A DNA stretch of 64,000 bases, taken from NCBI RefSeq assembly GCF_022344005.1, contig NZ_CP092190.1, positions 1,358,501 to 1,422,500 on the forward strand, written 5' to 3'. A program made the position numbers and the translations under genes. This DNA is from Deinococcus sp. KNUC1210. Lineage in GTDB: Bacteria > Deinococcota > Deinococci > Deinococcales > Deinococcaceae. Each line of letters opens with the position of its first letter. The first letter of the stretch is position 1. This document shows, piece by piece, positions 7,345 through 15,055 of this stretch. Below the pieces are notes generated by a model that did not search any database, was not told the origin of the DNA, and saw only the letters and a list, made by a program, of their open reading frames with translations.

Positions 7345-7767
7345 ATGAAGAACACAGGAATGGTGAAGGTGCTGGCGATGTTGACACTGAGCGTGGCGGG
7401 CCTGGGTATGGCGAGCGCGAGTCCGGTGACGCTGGATCAGCTGAGCGGCGCACAGGAACTGTCGGTGGTCTACAGCGACAACACCACGCCCTACGTGAGC
7501 TTCGACGCCAGCACCATCGGCGTGACCGGAGCGGGCGACATCAGTCAGCTCGCCGTGAGCACGCCCCAGGACAGCGGTGTGACCGCCAGCATCAGCCACG
7601 CCCGCAACGAGGCCGGAACGCTGTTCGTGTACCTGAACATCGACAGTGCCGCTACCGACGCCGGACAGTCGCTGCGTAGCACGCTCCCCCTGACCATCAC
7701 CAACACCGTGACCGGGGCCAGCACCACCGTGGACGTTCAGGTCAGCGCCACTGCCGACCTGGAGTGA
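7345..7767 (+). CDS. Secreted protein of unknown function
   Basis: A 140-residue protein with a clear Sec signal peptide: KNTGMVK, a hydrophobic run VLAMLTLSVAGLGM and a likely cleavage after ASA at about residue 23. The mature part is short, acidic and rich in Ser, Thr, Asp and Val, with beta-strand-like patterns (LPLTITNTVTGASTTVDVQVSATADLE) and no cysteine. I recognise no family. ATG 7345 is placed 7 bases behind AGGGAGG, a strong ribosome binding site; the frame is open upstream to 7228 without such a site. A shared terminator with glpX follows. Confidence 0.75.
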   Translation: MKNTGMVKVLAMLTLSVAGLGMASASPVTLDQLSGAQELSVVYSDNTTPYVSFDASTIGVTGAGDISQLAVSTPQDSGVTASISHARNEAGTLFVYLNIDSAATDAGQSLRSTLPLTITNTVTGASTTVDVQVSATADLE

Positions 7768-7802
7768 AGATCGGCAGGCTTACCCCTACCCAGCAGGCGC
7801 TG

Positions 7803-7825
7803 AAAGCAGATCAGCGTCTGCTTTT
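7803..7825. terminator. Bidirectional terminator between secreted-protein gene and glpX
   Basis: AAAGCAGA and TCTGCTTT enclose a 6-base loop and are followed by T residues on both strands. It sits between the converging stops at 7767 and 7838. Confidence 0.75.
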
Positions 7826-7837
7826 CGTGTTGCCGTA

Positions 7838-8869
7838 TCAGACGCGGATATGAACGCGGGCACCTTCCGCTTCCAGGTGAATACTGTCGAGAAAGCGCAC
7901 CACGCGGGTGGCATAGCCCATCACGATGGTGTGGGTCCTGGCCCCGCCGCCAAAGCGCCGCACACCCTGAAGCAGTTCGCCGTCGGTGATGCCGGTGGCC
8001 GAGAACGCCATCTGCTTGCCAGGAGCCAGTTCGTGCGTGCGGTAGACCCGGCCCTCTTCGACGCCCATCTCACGGAACCTCGCCCGCTGGCTGTCGTCTT
8101 CCGCCAGAAACCGACCCTGGATCTCGGCTCCCAGACACTTCAGGGCCGCCGCCGTCAGCACGCCTTCCGGTGCGCCGCCCGATCCCATCAGCGCGTGAAC
8201 GCCTGTGCCGCGCACGCCCACTGCCAGCCCCGCTACCACGTCGCCGTCTCCGATCAGCTTGACGCGTGCCCCCGCCCCGCGCACCCGCTGAATCAGGCCC
8301 TGATGCCGCTCACGGTCGAGAATCACGATCAGCAGGTCTTCGACGCGGCGTTCCAGGCTCTGGGCGATGGCCGCGAGATTGGCCTCGACCGGCCAGTCGA
8401 GATGCACCCGGCCTGCGGCGGGCGGCGGCACCACCAGCTTGTCCATATAGCAGTCGGGCGCGTGCATCAGACCGCCCTTCTCGCTGATCGCGATCACCGC
8501 CAGACCGTTGGGCAGCCCCTTGGCCGTCACCGCCGTGCCCTCCACCGGATCGACAGCGATGTCCACTTCATGCCGCCCGCTGCCCAGCGTTTCACCGATA
8601 TACAGCATCGGGGCCTCGTCCATCTCGCCTTCTCCGATCACCACGGTCGCCCGCAGATCGAGCGAATTCAGCACCCGCCGCATGGCCTCGGTTCCGGCTC
8701 CGTCCACGGCGTTCTTGTCGCCCATGCCCACCAGACGGCTGGCGGCGAGTGCGGCTGCTTCGGTCACGCGGGCCGTCTGCAGCACCAGCGCATGTTCCAG
8801 TGCCAGCTCTTCCAGCAGCGGCGCTTCCGGGGCGGCAGACGGTGGCAGATCAGAGTGTCCGGTGGTCAT
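7838..8869 (-). CDS. glpX: Class II fructose-1,6-bisphosphatase GlpX
   Basis: A 343-residue enzyme that hydrolyses fructose-1,6-bisphosphate to fructose-6-phosphate in gluconeogenesis. Visible signatures: [32 protein letters not shown] and DPVEGT (metal and substrate site of the Li+-sensitive phosphatase fold), [24 protein letters not shown] and [27 protein letters not shown] chose ATG 8869 ([10 protein letters not shown]) because TACGGT lies a few bases upstream as a leaderless-type -10; an earlier in-frame start at 8920 gives a non-family extension. pgm lies nearby, both serving hexose phosphate metabolism. Confidence 0.95.
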   Translation of the reverse strand: MTTGHSDLPPSAAPEAPLLEELALEHALVLQTARVTEAAALAASRLVGMGDKNAVDGAGTEAMRRVLNSLDLRATVVIGEGEMDEAPMLYIGETLGSGRHEVDIAVDPVEGTAVTAKGLPNGLAVIAISEKGGLMHAPDCYMDKLVVPPPAAGRVHLDWPVEANLAAIAQSLERRVEDLLIVILDRERHQGLIQRVRGAGARVKLIGDGDVVAGLAVGVRGTGVHALMGSGGAPEGVLTAAALKCLGAEIQGRFLAEDDSQRARFREMGVEEGRVYRTHELAPGKQMAFSATGITDGELLQGVRRFGGGARTHTIVMGYATRVVRFLDSIHLEAEGARVHIRV

Positions 8870-8941
8870 ACCGTACCGTAACACGCGGCAGCCCTCAAGC
8901 TGCGCTGGGAGCGCTTCCAAGCGAATTCAGGACTGCAACTC

Positions 8942-9064
8942 CTAGTGGAACACCCCGGCCCATAACAGCAGCAGATACAGCGCGAGTGGAATGGCGACCA
9001 CCGCTGCAACCAGCTTGGTGACGCGCCACAGGTCGATCAGAAATTCACGCAGCGGGTTCCTCAC
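8942..9064 (-). CDS. Small single-pass membrane peptide
   Basis: A 40-residue ORF with a GTG start and TAG stop: RNPLREFLIDLWRVTK followed by the hydrophobic helix LVAAVVAIPLALYLLLLWAGVF and a final H. The composition (amphipathic basic start, one 22-residue membrane helix) and clean codon use suggest a real small membrane protein. It lies 72 bases upstream of glpX on the same strand and may be co-transcribed. No family is recognised. Confidence 0.5.
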   Translation of the reverse strand: MRNPLREFLIDLWRVTKLVAAVVAIPLALYLLLLWAGVFH

Positions 9065-9199
9065 GGGTGCAGGCTAGCAGAGCGGGGCCGGGACACAGGC
9101 CACTCTCTCTGAACGGCTCTCCGGAGCACGCTGGTTCCTCTGCACTGCGTTCAAGCTTCCCGTCGCCCGCGTGCAGAGCTGGCCCGCTAAACTGGGGCC

Positions 9200-10843
9200 A
9201 TGCCCACATCTGCCCTGGCCGGTCTGCCCGCGCCTCAAGAGCTGCTGACCGACATCCCGAAGTTGCTGGCAAATTACACGGCCATCCGGCCCGATCCTGC
9301 CAACCCTCTGCAGCGCGTGGCCTTCGGCACCAGCGGGCACCGGGGCAGCAGTGACGACGGCTCGTTCAACGAGGCCCATATCCTGGCGATTACCCAGGCG
9401 GTCTGCGAGTACCGGGCCAGGGCAGGCATCCGGGGGCCACTGTACATCGGTGCCGACACCCACGCGCTCTCGGCACCGGCCCTCCAGACGGCTCTGCGGG
9501 TGCTGGCGGCCAACGGCGTCTGGACGCGGCGCAGTGAGGGCGGCGATTTCACGCCCACGCCGCTCGTGTCGTTCGCGATTCTGGAGTTCAACCGAGACCT
9601 GAACAACAGCGAGCAGGCCGACGGCATCGTGATCACGCCCAGCCACAATCCCCCACGCGACGGCGGCTTCAAATACAACCCGCCCAGCGGTGGCCCCGCC
9701 GACACCGATATCACCGGGGCCGTGCAGCGCCGCGCCAACGAGCTGCTCGAAGCCGGGCTGGAGGGTGTCCAGAGCGTCTCCTCCGAGCAGGCACTGGCGC
9801 ACGCCGAGGAATGGGATTTCATCACGCCGTATGTCGAGGCGCTGCCCGAAGTGGTCAACATCGACGCCATCAAGCAGTCGGGCGTTCATATCGGCGTCGA
9901 TCCGCTGGGCGGAGCCTCGCTGCCCGTCTGGGAGCAGATTCAGCGCCGCTACGGGCTGAACCTGGAGATCGTGAACGAGGTGGTCGATCCGGCCTTCAGC
10001 TTCATGACGGTCGATCATGACGGCAAGATCCGTATGGACTGCTCCAGCCCCTTCGCGATGGCGAGCCTGCTGTCGCACAGGAACCGCTTCGACGTGGCGA
10101 TCGGCAACGACCCCGACGCCGACCGACACGGCATCGTGACGCCGGACGGCCTGATGAATCCTAATCATTATCTGGCGGTCTGCATCGATTACCTGTTCCA
10201 GAATCGCCCGGCGTGGCCCAGCACGGCAGGCGTGGGCAAGACGCTGGTGAGCAGCAGTCTGATCGACAAGGTGGCGGCGCGGCTGCAACGCACGCTGATG
10301 GAAGTGCCGGTGGGCTTCAAGTACTTCGTGGACGGCCTGCTGGACGGCACGCTGGGCTTCGGCGGCGAGGAGAGTGCCGGAGCCAGCTTCTTGCGGATGA
10401 AAGGCGCGGCCTGGAGCACCGACAAGGACGGCATCATCCTGGGGTTGCTCGCTGCCGAGATCAAGGCGGTCACGGGCCAGACGCCCTCACAGCGTTTCGC
10501 CGCACTCAGCCAGGAATTCGGCAGCAGCGCCTACTCGCGGGCCGACGCTCCGGCCACCCCGGCGCAGAAATCCAAACTCAGCAAGCTGTCGCCAGAGCAG
10601 GTGCAGGCCACCACACTGGCGGGCGACGCCATTACCGCCAAGCTGACCCGCGCTCCCGGCAACGATCAACCTATCGGCGGCCTGAAGGTGCAGACCGAGT
10701 TCGCGTGGTTCGCGGCCCGTCCCAGCGGCACCGAGGACATCTACAAGATCTACGCCGAAAGCTGGAAGGGCGAGGCACATCTTCAGGAGGTCTTCGAGGC
10801 GGCGCGGGCAGTGGTGTCGGCGGCACTGGGCGACGACAGCTGA
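9200..10843 (+). CDS. pgm: Phosphoglucomutase (alpha-D-glucose phosphate-specific)
   Basis: A 547-residue alpha-phosphohexomutase interconverting glucose-1-phosphate and glucose-6-phosphate, linking glycogen/trehalose turnover to glycolysis. Signatures: [10 protein letters not shown] near residue 40, the phosphoserine loop [23 protein letters not shown], the metal-binding loop [16 protein letters not shown], the sugar loop [16 protein letters not shown] and the phosphate-binding loop [15 protein letters not shown]. Length and motifs match the bacterial E. coli-type Pgm. TAAACT lies six bases before ATG 9200, consistent with a leaderless transcript. Confidence 0.96.
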   Translation: MPTSALAGLPAPQELLTDIPKLLANYTAIRPDPANPLQRVAFGTSGHRGSSDDGSFNEAHILAITQAVCEYRARAGIRGPLYIGADTHALSAPALQTALRVLAANGVWTRRSEGGDFTPTPLVSFAILEFNRDLNNSEQADGIVITPSHNPPRDGGFKYNPPSGGPADTDITGAVQRRANELLEAGLEGVQSVSSEQALAHAEEWDFITPYVEALPEVVNIDAIKQSGVHIGVDPLGGASLPVWEQIQRRYGLNLEIVNEVVDPAFSFMTVDHDGKIRMDCSSPFAMASLLSHRNRFDVAIGNDPDADRHGIVTPDGLMNPNHYLAVCIDYLFQNRPAWPSTAGVGKTLVSSSLIDKVAARLQRTLMEVPVGFKYFVDGLLDGTLGFGGEESAGASFLRMKGAAWSTDKDGIILGLLAAEIKAVTGQTPSQRFAALSQEFGSSAYSRADAPATPAQKSKLSKLSPEQVQATTLAGDAITAKLTRAPGNDQPIGGLKVQTEFAWFAARPSGTEDIYKIYAESWKGEAHLQEVFEAARAVVSAALGDDS

Positions 10844-10864
10844 CCTCAGCGCTCCAGCACGGAT

Positions 10865-10912
10865 AAACAGACGGACATTCGGCGTGTTGCCAGATGTCCG
10901 TCTGTCTGTTTC
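10865..10912. terminator. Bidirectional terminator between pgm and the minor pilin operon
   Basis: ACAGACGGACAT pairs perfectly with ATGTCCGTCTGT over a 15-base loop, flanked by A/T runs. It serves the converging ends of pgm and of the pilin operon. Confidence 0.85.
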
Positions 10913-10927
10913 AGAGCGCAGGCCGTC

Positions 10928-11737
10928 TCAGTTGGCGACCACCGGCTTTCCGACATTTCGCGGATACACCGTCAGCGTCGTGGGCAGCGTGCCGGTCGGT
11001 ACGCTGACGGTCTGCCCCGTTACCTGGCGCTGCGCCGCCAGATTCACCGTGACGGTGGTGCTGCCCGGCGTCTCCTGCCCGGTCGTGGCCGACACGCCAT
11101 CGATCTGCCGGAACAGGAAATTGGTGTCTGCGCCGGTCTGCGAGGTGGGGCGCAGATAGTCCATCAGCAGGCGGCCCTGAGCAGACGCAAGCACGGTGGG
11201 GGTAAAGCCCGAGGGCATGTAATTGGCGCGGTATTCCATCAGCACCCAGGCGGTACGGTCGTTTGCGGCGTCGGGGCCGGGATTGAAGACACCTGAGGCA
11301 TTCGCGGTCAGGTCGCTGCGTTTCATGGCATAGAAGGCATAAAACGTGTAACAGGTATCCGGTCCGGGAGCGCTGCGGCACAGTCCGGCCGCCGGTTTTC
11401 TGGGCGGCAGCACGAAGGCCACCATAGGATCGGTGCCGATGGTCCAGCTATGCCCGCCCGAGGGCGGCTGGGTGCTGTAGCCGCTGCCCAGCGTCAGCGT
11501 GGTGCCCACCGGAAACACATACGCGGCCTGCCCCAGCTTGCCCGCCAGATAGTTCTGGACACTCTGCGACTCCTGAAGCAGCTGAGTGCGGGCCTGCAAC
11601 GCGGTGGCAGCACGCGAGGTCGAGAGATTGAGCGCGAAGAGCGACGCCAGCAGCACCCCGAGCAGCGCCATCGCCACCAGCAGTTCGATGAGCGTGAATC
11701 CCTGAGCTGCGCGTGACCCCCCTGAAGGCCTGCTCAT
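10928..11737 (-). CDS. Minor pilin / prepilin-type protein (PilW-like)
   Basis: A 269-residue prepilin with leader MSRPSGGSRAAQG^FTLIELLVAMALLGVLL, cleaved before F, Glu at +5. The long C-terminal globular domain (about 230 residues) containing CRSAPGPDTCYTF and a Tyr/Pro-rich body resembles PilW-type minor pilins. It is the last gene of a four-gene operon; its ATG overlaps the stop of the preceding gene by ATGA. Likely role: tip or priming pseudopilin in the type IV pilus/natural transformation machine. Confidence 0.85.
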   Translation of the reverse strand: MSRPSGGSRAAQGFTLIELLVAMALLGVLLASLFALNLSTSRAATALQARTQLLQESQSVQNYLAGKLGQAAYVFPVGTTLTLGSGYSTQPPSGGHSWTIGTDPMVAFVLPPRKPAAGLCRSAPGPDTCYTFYAFYAMKRSDLTANASGVFNPGPDAANDRTAWVLMEYRANYMPSGFTPTVLASAQGRLLMDYLRPTSQTGADTNFLFRQIDGVSATTGQETPGSTTVTVNLAAQRQVTGQTVSVPTGTLPTTLTVYPRNVGKPVVAN

Positions 11738-12177
11738 GGTCTTGCCACCTCGGTCTGAAGTACGGAGGTGCTGCCGCTCAGGACTGCCGACACCGACACT
11801 TTTCGCAGCGGCGGCCCTGGCACCGCCGGACTGGAACCGGATGGACACGACGATTCCGTGCCCACCGAGAAGGCGACAGAAGCCATCTGCACACTTCCCC
11901 GAACGTCCTCATCCTGCACGCTCAGCACCTGGACACCGGCAGGAAGCGGGCCGACCACACAGTTGCTGGCGTAACGGGCAGGATCGAGCCACTGCCCACG
12001 AATCAGCTCGATGGCCTGCTGCGCCTGGGTGGTGGCTGCAACCTGCCGGGTGCTGCGCTGCGACATGCCGAACAGTCCGGTGAGCGGAGCCAGAATCGCC
12101 ACGATCACGATGCCCAGCAGTGCCAGCGAGACCAGCACTTCCAGCAGCGTAAAGCCCTGCGTCCTAATTCGACGCAC
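11734..12177 (-). CDS. Minor pilin (PilV-like)
   Basis: A 147-residue prepilin: MRRIRTQG^FTLLEVLVSLALLGIVIVAIL, a short basic leader followed by the conserved hydrophobic helix with Glu at +5. The C-terminal domain has two cysteines (SNCVVG and SSCPSG). It overlaps the upstream FimT-like gene by 14 bases and the downstream PilW-like gene by 4 bases, so the order PilX-like, FimT/GspH-like, PilV-like, PilW-like forms a coupled minor-pilin set. Confidence 0.85.
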   Translation of the reverse strand: MRRIRTQGFTLLEVLVSLALLGIVIVAILAPLTGLFGMSQRSTRQVAATTQAQQAIELIRGQWLDPARYASNCVVGPLPAGVQVLSVQDEDVRGSVQMASVAFSVGTESSCPSGSSPAVPGPPLRKVSVSAVLSGSTSVLQTEVARP

Positions 12178-12661
12178 TCAGAATCACCTTCCCGGTCACA
12201 CCGACTGCCTTGAGATACAGCCGGTCGGAGCTTCCAGAACTCGACACCTCCCAGAGTGTGCCGATACTGTCGGTTTCGGCGTAAGGAGCGCTGTATGTGA
12301 GGGTGCGTGCCGAGGCCGCGCTGCTCAGAGGCGCGACCTGAACCGAGGTGGGCAGGCTTCTGGTCACGGGCGTGGCGCCGCCTCCCCACAGGGTCGTATA
12401 TGTGCTGCTGGGCGCACCCAGTTGGCCCATGATCTGCACCGTGCTGTCGAAGGAAGAACGCTGGGCCAGCGAGCGGGCACGGTTGAGATCGGTCATGAGC
12501 TGCACGGCACCGTCTCGGAGCTGCGATTTGCGGTAATTGCGGGCAGACAGCGCCACCAGTGCTCCCGCCAGGATGCCGATGATGGCGATCACCACCAGCA
12601 CTTCGAGCAGGGTAAAGCCCTGAAGAGTGCGGCGTTGCCCAGCCGGACGCTCAGTTCTCAT
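12164..12661 (-). CDS. Minor pilin (GspH/FimT-like)
   Basis: A 165-residue prepilin: MRTERPAGQRRTLQG^FTLLEVLVVIAIIGILAGALVAL, followed by the GspH/FimT-like pattern RDGAVQLMTDLNRARSLAQRSSF. It lacks cysteines. It starts 11 bases inside the end of the PilX-like gene and ends 14 bases inside the PilV-like gene. Probably an initiator complex component of the pilus. Confidence 0.86.
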   Translation of the reverse strand: MRTERPAGQRRTLQGFTLLEVLVVIAIIGILAGALVALSARNYRKSQLRDGAVQLMTDLNRARSLAQRSSFDSTVQIMGQLGAPSSTYTTLWGGGATPVTRSLPTSVQVAPLSSAASARTLTYSAPYAETDSIGTLWEVSSSGSSDRLYLKAVGVTGKVILSASN

Positions 12662-14887
12662 TGGCCTTCCACTGCACCTGGGTGCCGTCGAGCTTGATAA
12701 TCGCGGTGTCGTAGCTGCCGTCTGTGTTGGCCGTTCCCCTGCGGATCACCGATGTCCAGGCCTTCTGAGTGGGAAACGACGGCGGCATGATGCCCTCGCT
12801 GGTACGCACGTCGTAGACGAAATCGCGTCCATACCCTCGCCCGTCGGTCTTGCCGAACACGCCGTAATAATTCTCGATCACGCCGCCCAGCAGATGTACA
12901 CTCCCCAGGCTGCTATCTGCCGCGCCCTGATCGAAGCCGTCCACCGTCACCCGGCCCTTGCTCGCCATCAGCACCGCCTGAATTTTGGCGTTGACCGGCA
13001 TCCCTGCTGCGCCGTATGTGACCGGGCTGTCGAGCTTCACATCACCCTCGGCAGAGTAGATGCCCAGGATATTGGTAACCGTGGGGGCGGTGCAGTTGGG
13101 AATCAGGGCCGTTCCGGTGCAGGGCGGCGTTTCGTAGGTCAGGTCGCTGCCGATGTGCACGGTGCCGTTGGACACCACGTCGAGCTGAGCGAAATCGGCG
13201 ACGGCGGGCGGCGTATTGCCGGGCGTGGAAGTGGTGGCACTGGCGGGCGTGCGGGCCGGGCCGTGCAGCCGCGCAATGCCCGTCAGAGGCTGCCCGTTGG
13301 CGTCCGTGGCGACGCTGCCATCGGAGTTTCTGGGCGCGTCGGCGTAGATCACACCGTTGAAGCTGGAGTAGGCCGTTGGAGCCAGCGGATTGGTGTTGGC
13401 AGCCAGCGCCGCCACGCCCGCCACAGAGGCGGCATCGACCCACTCGCCCGTCGCTGTGACCTGAACGGCGGCTTTCCATACCCCACCCACCAGCACGAAG
13501 ACCTTGTGATCGGGGGTGGTGGCGAGCTGGGTGGTGGCTCCACCTTTGGTGTACGAGATGAGCTGGGCCTTGGCATAGCCACTGGGCGGAGTGGGCGTCG
13601 TGGAAGCGGTGCTGACGGCCAGGGCCAGATCGCTGACGCCGCCGCTCAGATACAGGCCGCCCGCACGCGCCGCCGCCTGCTGATCGTTGCTGTTGGTGGG
13701 CAGCGGCACATAGTTGGCGTTCCAGTTCACGCCGCTCTGAAAGTCGGGCGTGCTGCAGACGCCGCCGCTCCCACAGATGGCCGGTGTGATCTCGGTGGTG
13801 CTGGAGCCGATGGTCGCCGCACTGGTGAACTTCTGTCTGGAGTACGCGCCGGGCGTGGTCGCGGAGCAGAATTCTGTGCCGCTGCTGTTGATAGAGGTGG
13901 TGAAATTGGGTACGCAGCCAGCCGAACTGACGGAACCGGAAAACACCGGATTGTCCTCGAAGTTGAAGACCTCGTTGGTGTGCACCGGTCCGGAAAACAC
14001 CGTGTTGGAAGTGAAGGTAATGCGGTCGCAGCCGGTGGGATTCGTCTGGCAGGCATTCTCCGAGGCAGCATCCAGGAAATGGTGGTTGGTGAACAGCGCG
14101 TACTGCGCGAAGGAATCCCGCCCGATCTCCAGTCGGTAGGTGGTGGGGCTGGAGACCGCCAGTTTGCGCGAGGCGTTGTTGACGGTTCCGGTAGCGGTCA
14201 CAGGCGACACTGCCAGCACCAGCACATAGCCGTCGGTGGCGGGGTGCTGAACGCTCTGAAGTTTGAGGCCGACATTGGTGGTGTACGTGCCGTCGCCCAT
14301 CGCCCCGGTCCAGGTCAGGCCGTTGCTGGCGGCGTTGCCGAACACATCCAGCCAGAACGCCTGCGCCGGGCTGGACAGGGTGGCATTGAGCGGATAGCCA
14401 AGTGCCGAAAACACGTCGGGCTTGACATAATTCGTGAACAGATCCAGTCGGCTCGCTGTCTTTGCGCTGAGAGAATTCAGCACACCGCCCGCCGTGGACG
14501 TGTCTGGGCAGGGCAGCTTCGCGTTGGGGTTGGGATCGGGGCGGGCAGGTACGCCACCCCGCAGAGCGACTGCACCAGCGTGCCGATCTGGGTCGAAGCG
14601 GTGCCGTCAGGAATCTGTAGACCTGTCTTGAGCACCTGATTGGAGGCATTCGTCACGCTGCTGGACGTGTCGAGCAGTTTGCTGATCAGATTCAGCCGCG
14701 CCTGTGCCCGTGCCACACCGCTCTGAGCCACGTACTGCGCCTGTAAGGTCGCGTTTTGATCGGCACTGCTTCGGCTGGCCGAGAGCGCCAGTTGCCCCGT
14801 AGTCGCCAGCACCACTGCCAGCAAGAGCAGGACGATCAAAACTGTCAAAATCAAAGTTGCACCCGCCGTCCTCTGTCCATCCCTCAT
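12651..14887 (-). pseudogene. PilX/DUF4900-like pilus protein, split by a frameshift
   Basis: ATG 14887 starts MRDGQRTAGATLILTVLIVLLLLAVVLATT, a PilX-type N-terminal membrane helix, then ATLQAQYVAQSGVARAQARLNL. This frame terminates at 14477, while the remaining 600 residues continue in another frame with a coherent beta-rich domain (SGPVHTNEVFNF, NGVIYADA, LLGGVIENYYG) typical of DUF4900-like surface proteins. Inserting one C at the four-C run (14538-14541, plus strand GGGG) restores one frame of 745 residues through LPAPDPNPNAKLPCPDTS. It is the first gene of the minor-pilin operon. The break may be a sequencing error, a true mutation or slippage. Confidence 0.8.
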
Positions 14888-15055
14888 ACGCTCAGTGTGA
14901 AGTTTTGCACACTGACTGGCTAACCCTGCTTGGGGTACAGAACCGGAACACCCTGCAGTACCAGACGGCTGGAGGGCTTCATCAGCTTGGTCGTCTGACG
15001 GTGAATGTGCCGCCTGCAATCTGGCAGACACCGCGCCCCCGCTATACTTGCTGCC
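14888..15055. promoter_or_regulatory. Divergent promoter region, pilin operon and alaS
   Basis: This 168-base gap carries the alaS -10 TATACT at 15043-15048, seven bases before the ATG, so alaS appears leaderless. The pilin operon start is also here on the minus strand; no single clear promoter was picked for it. No small gene is evident. Confidence 0.6.

Noticed and set aside
12627..14639. 670-codon open frame antisense to the pilin operon
   Set aside because: Translation is Gly/Arg/His/Val-rich without motifs; the minus strand has a coherent surface protein.
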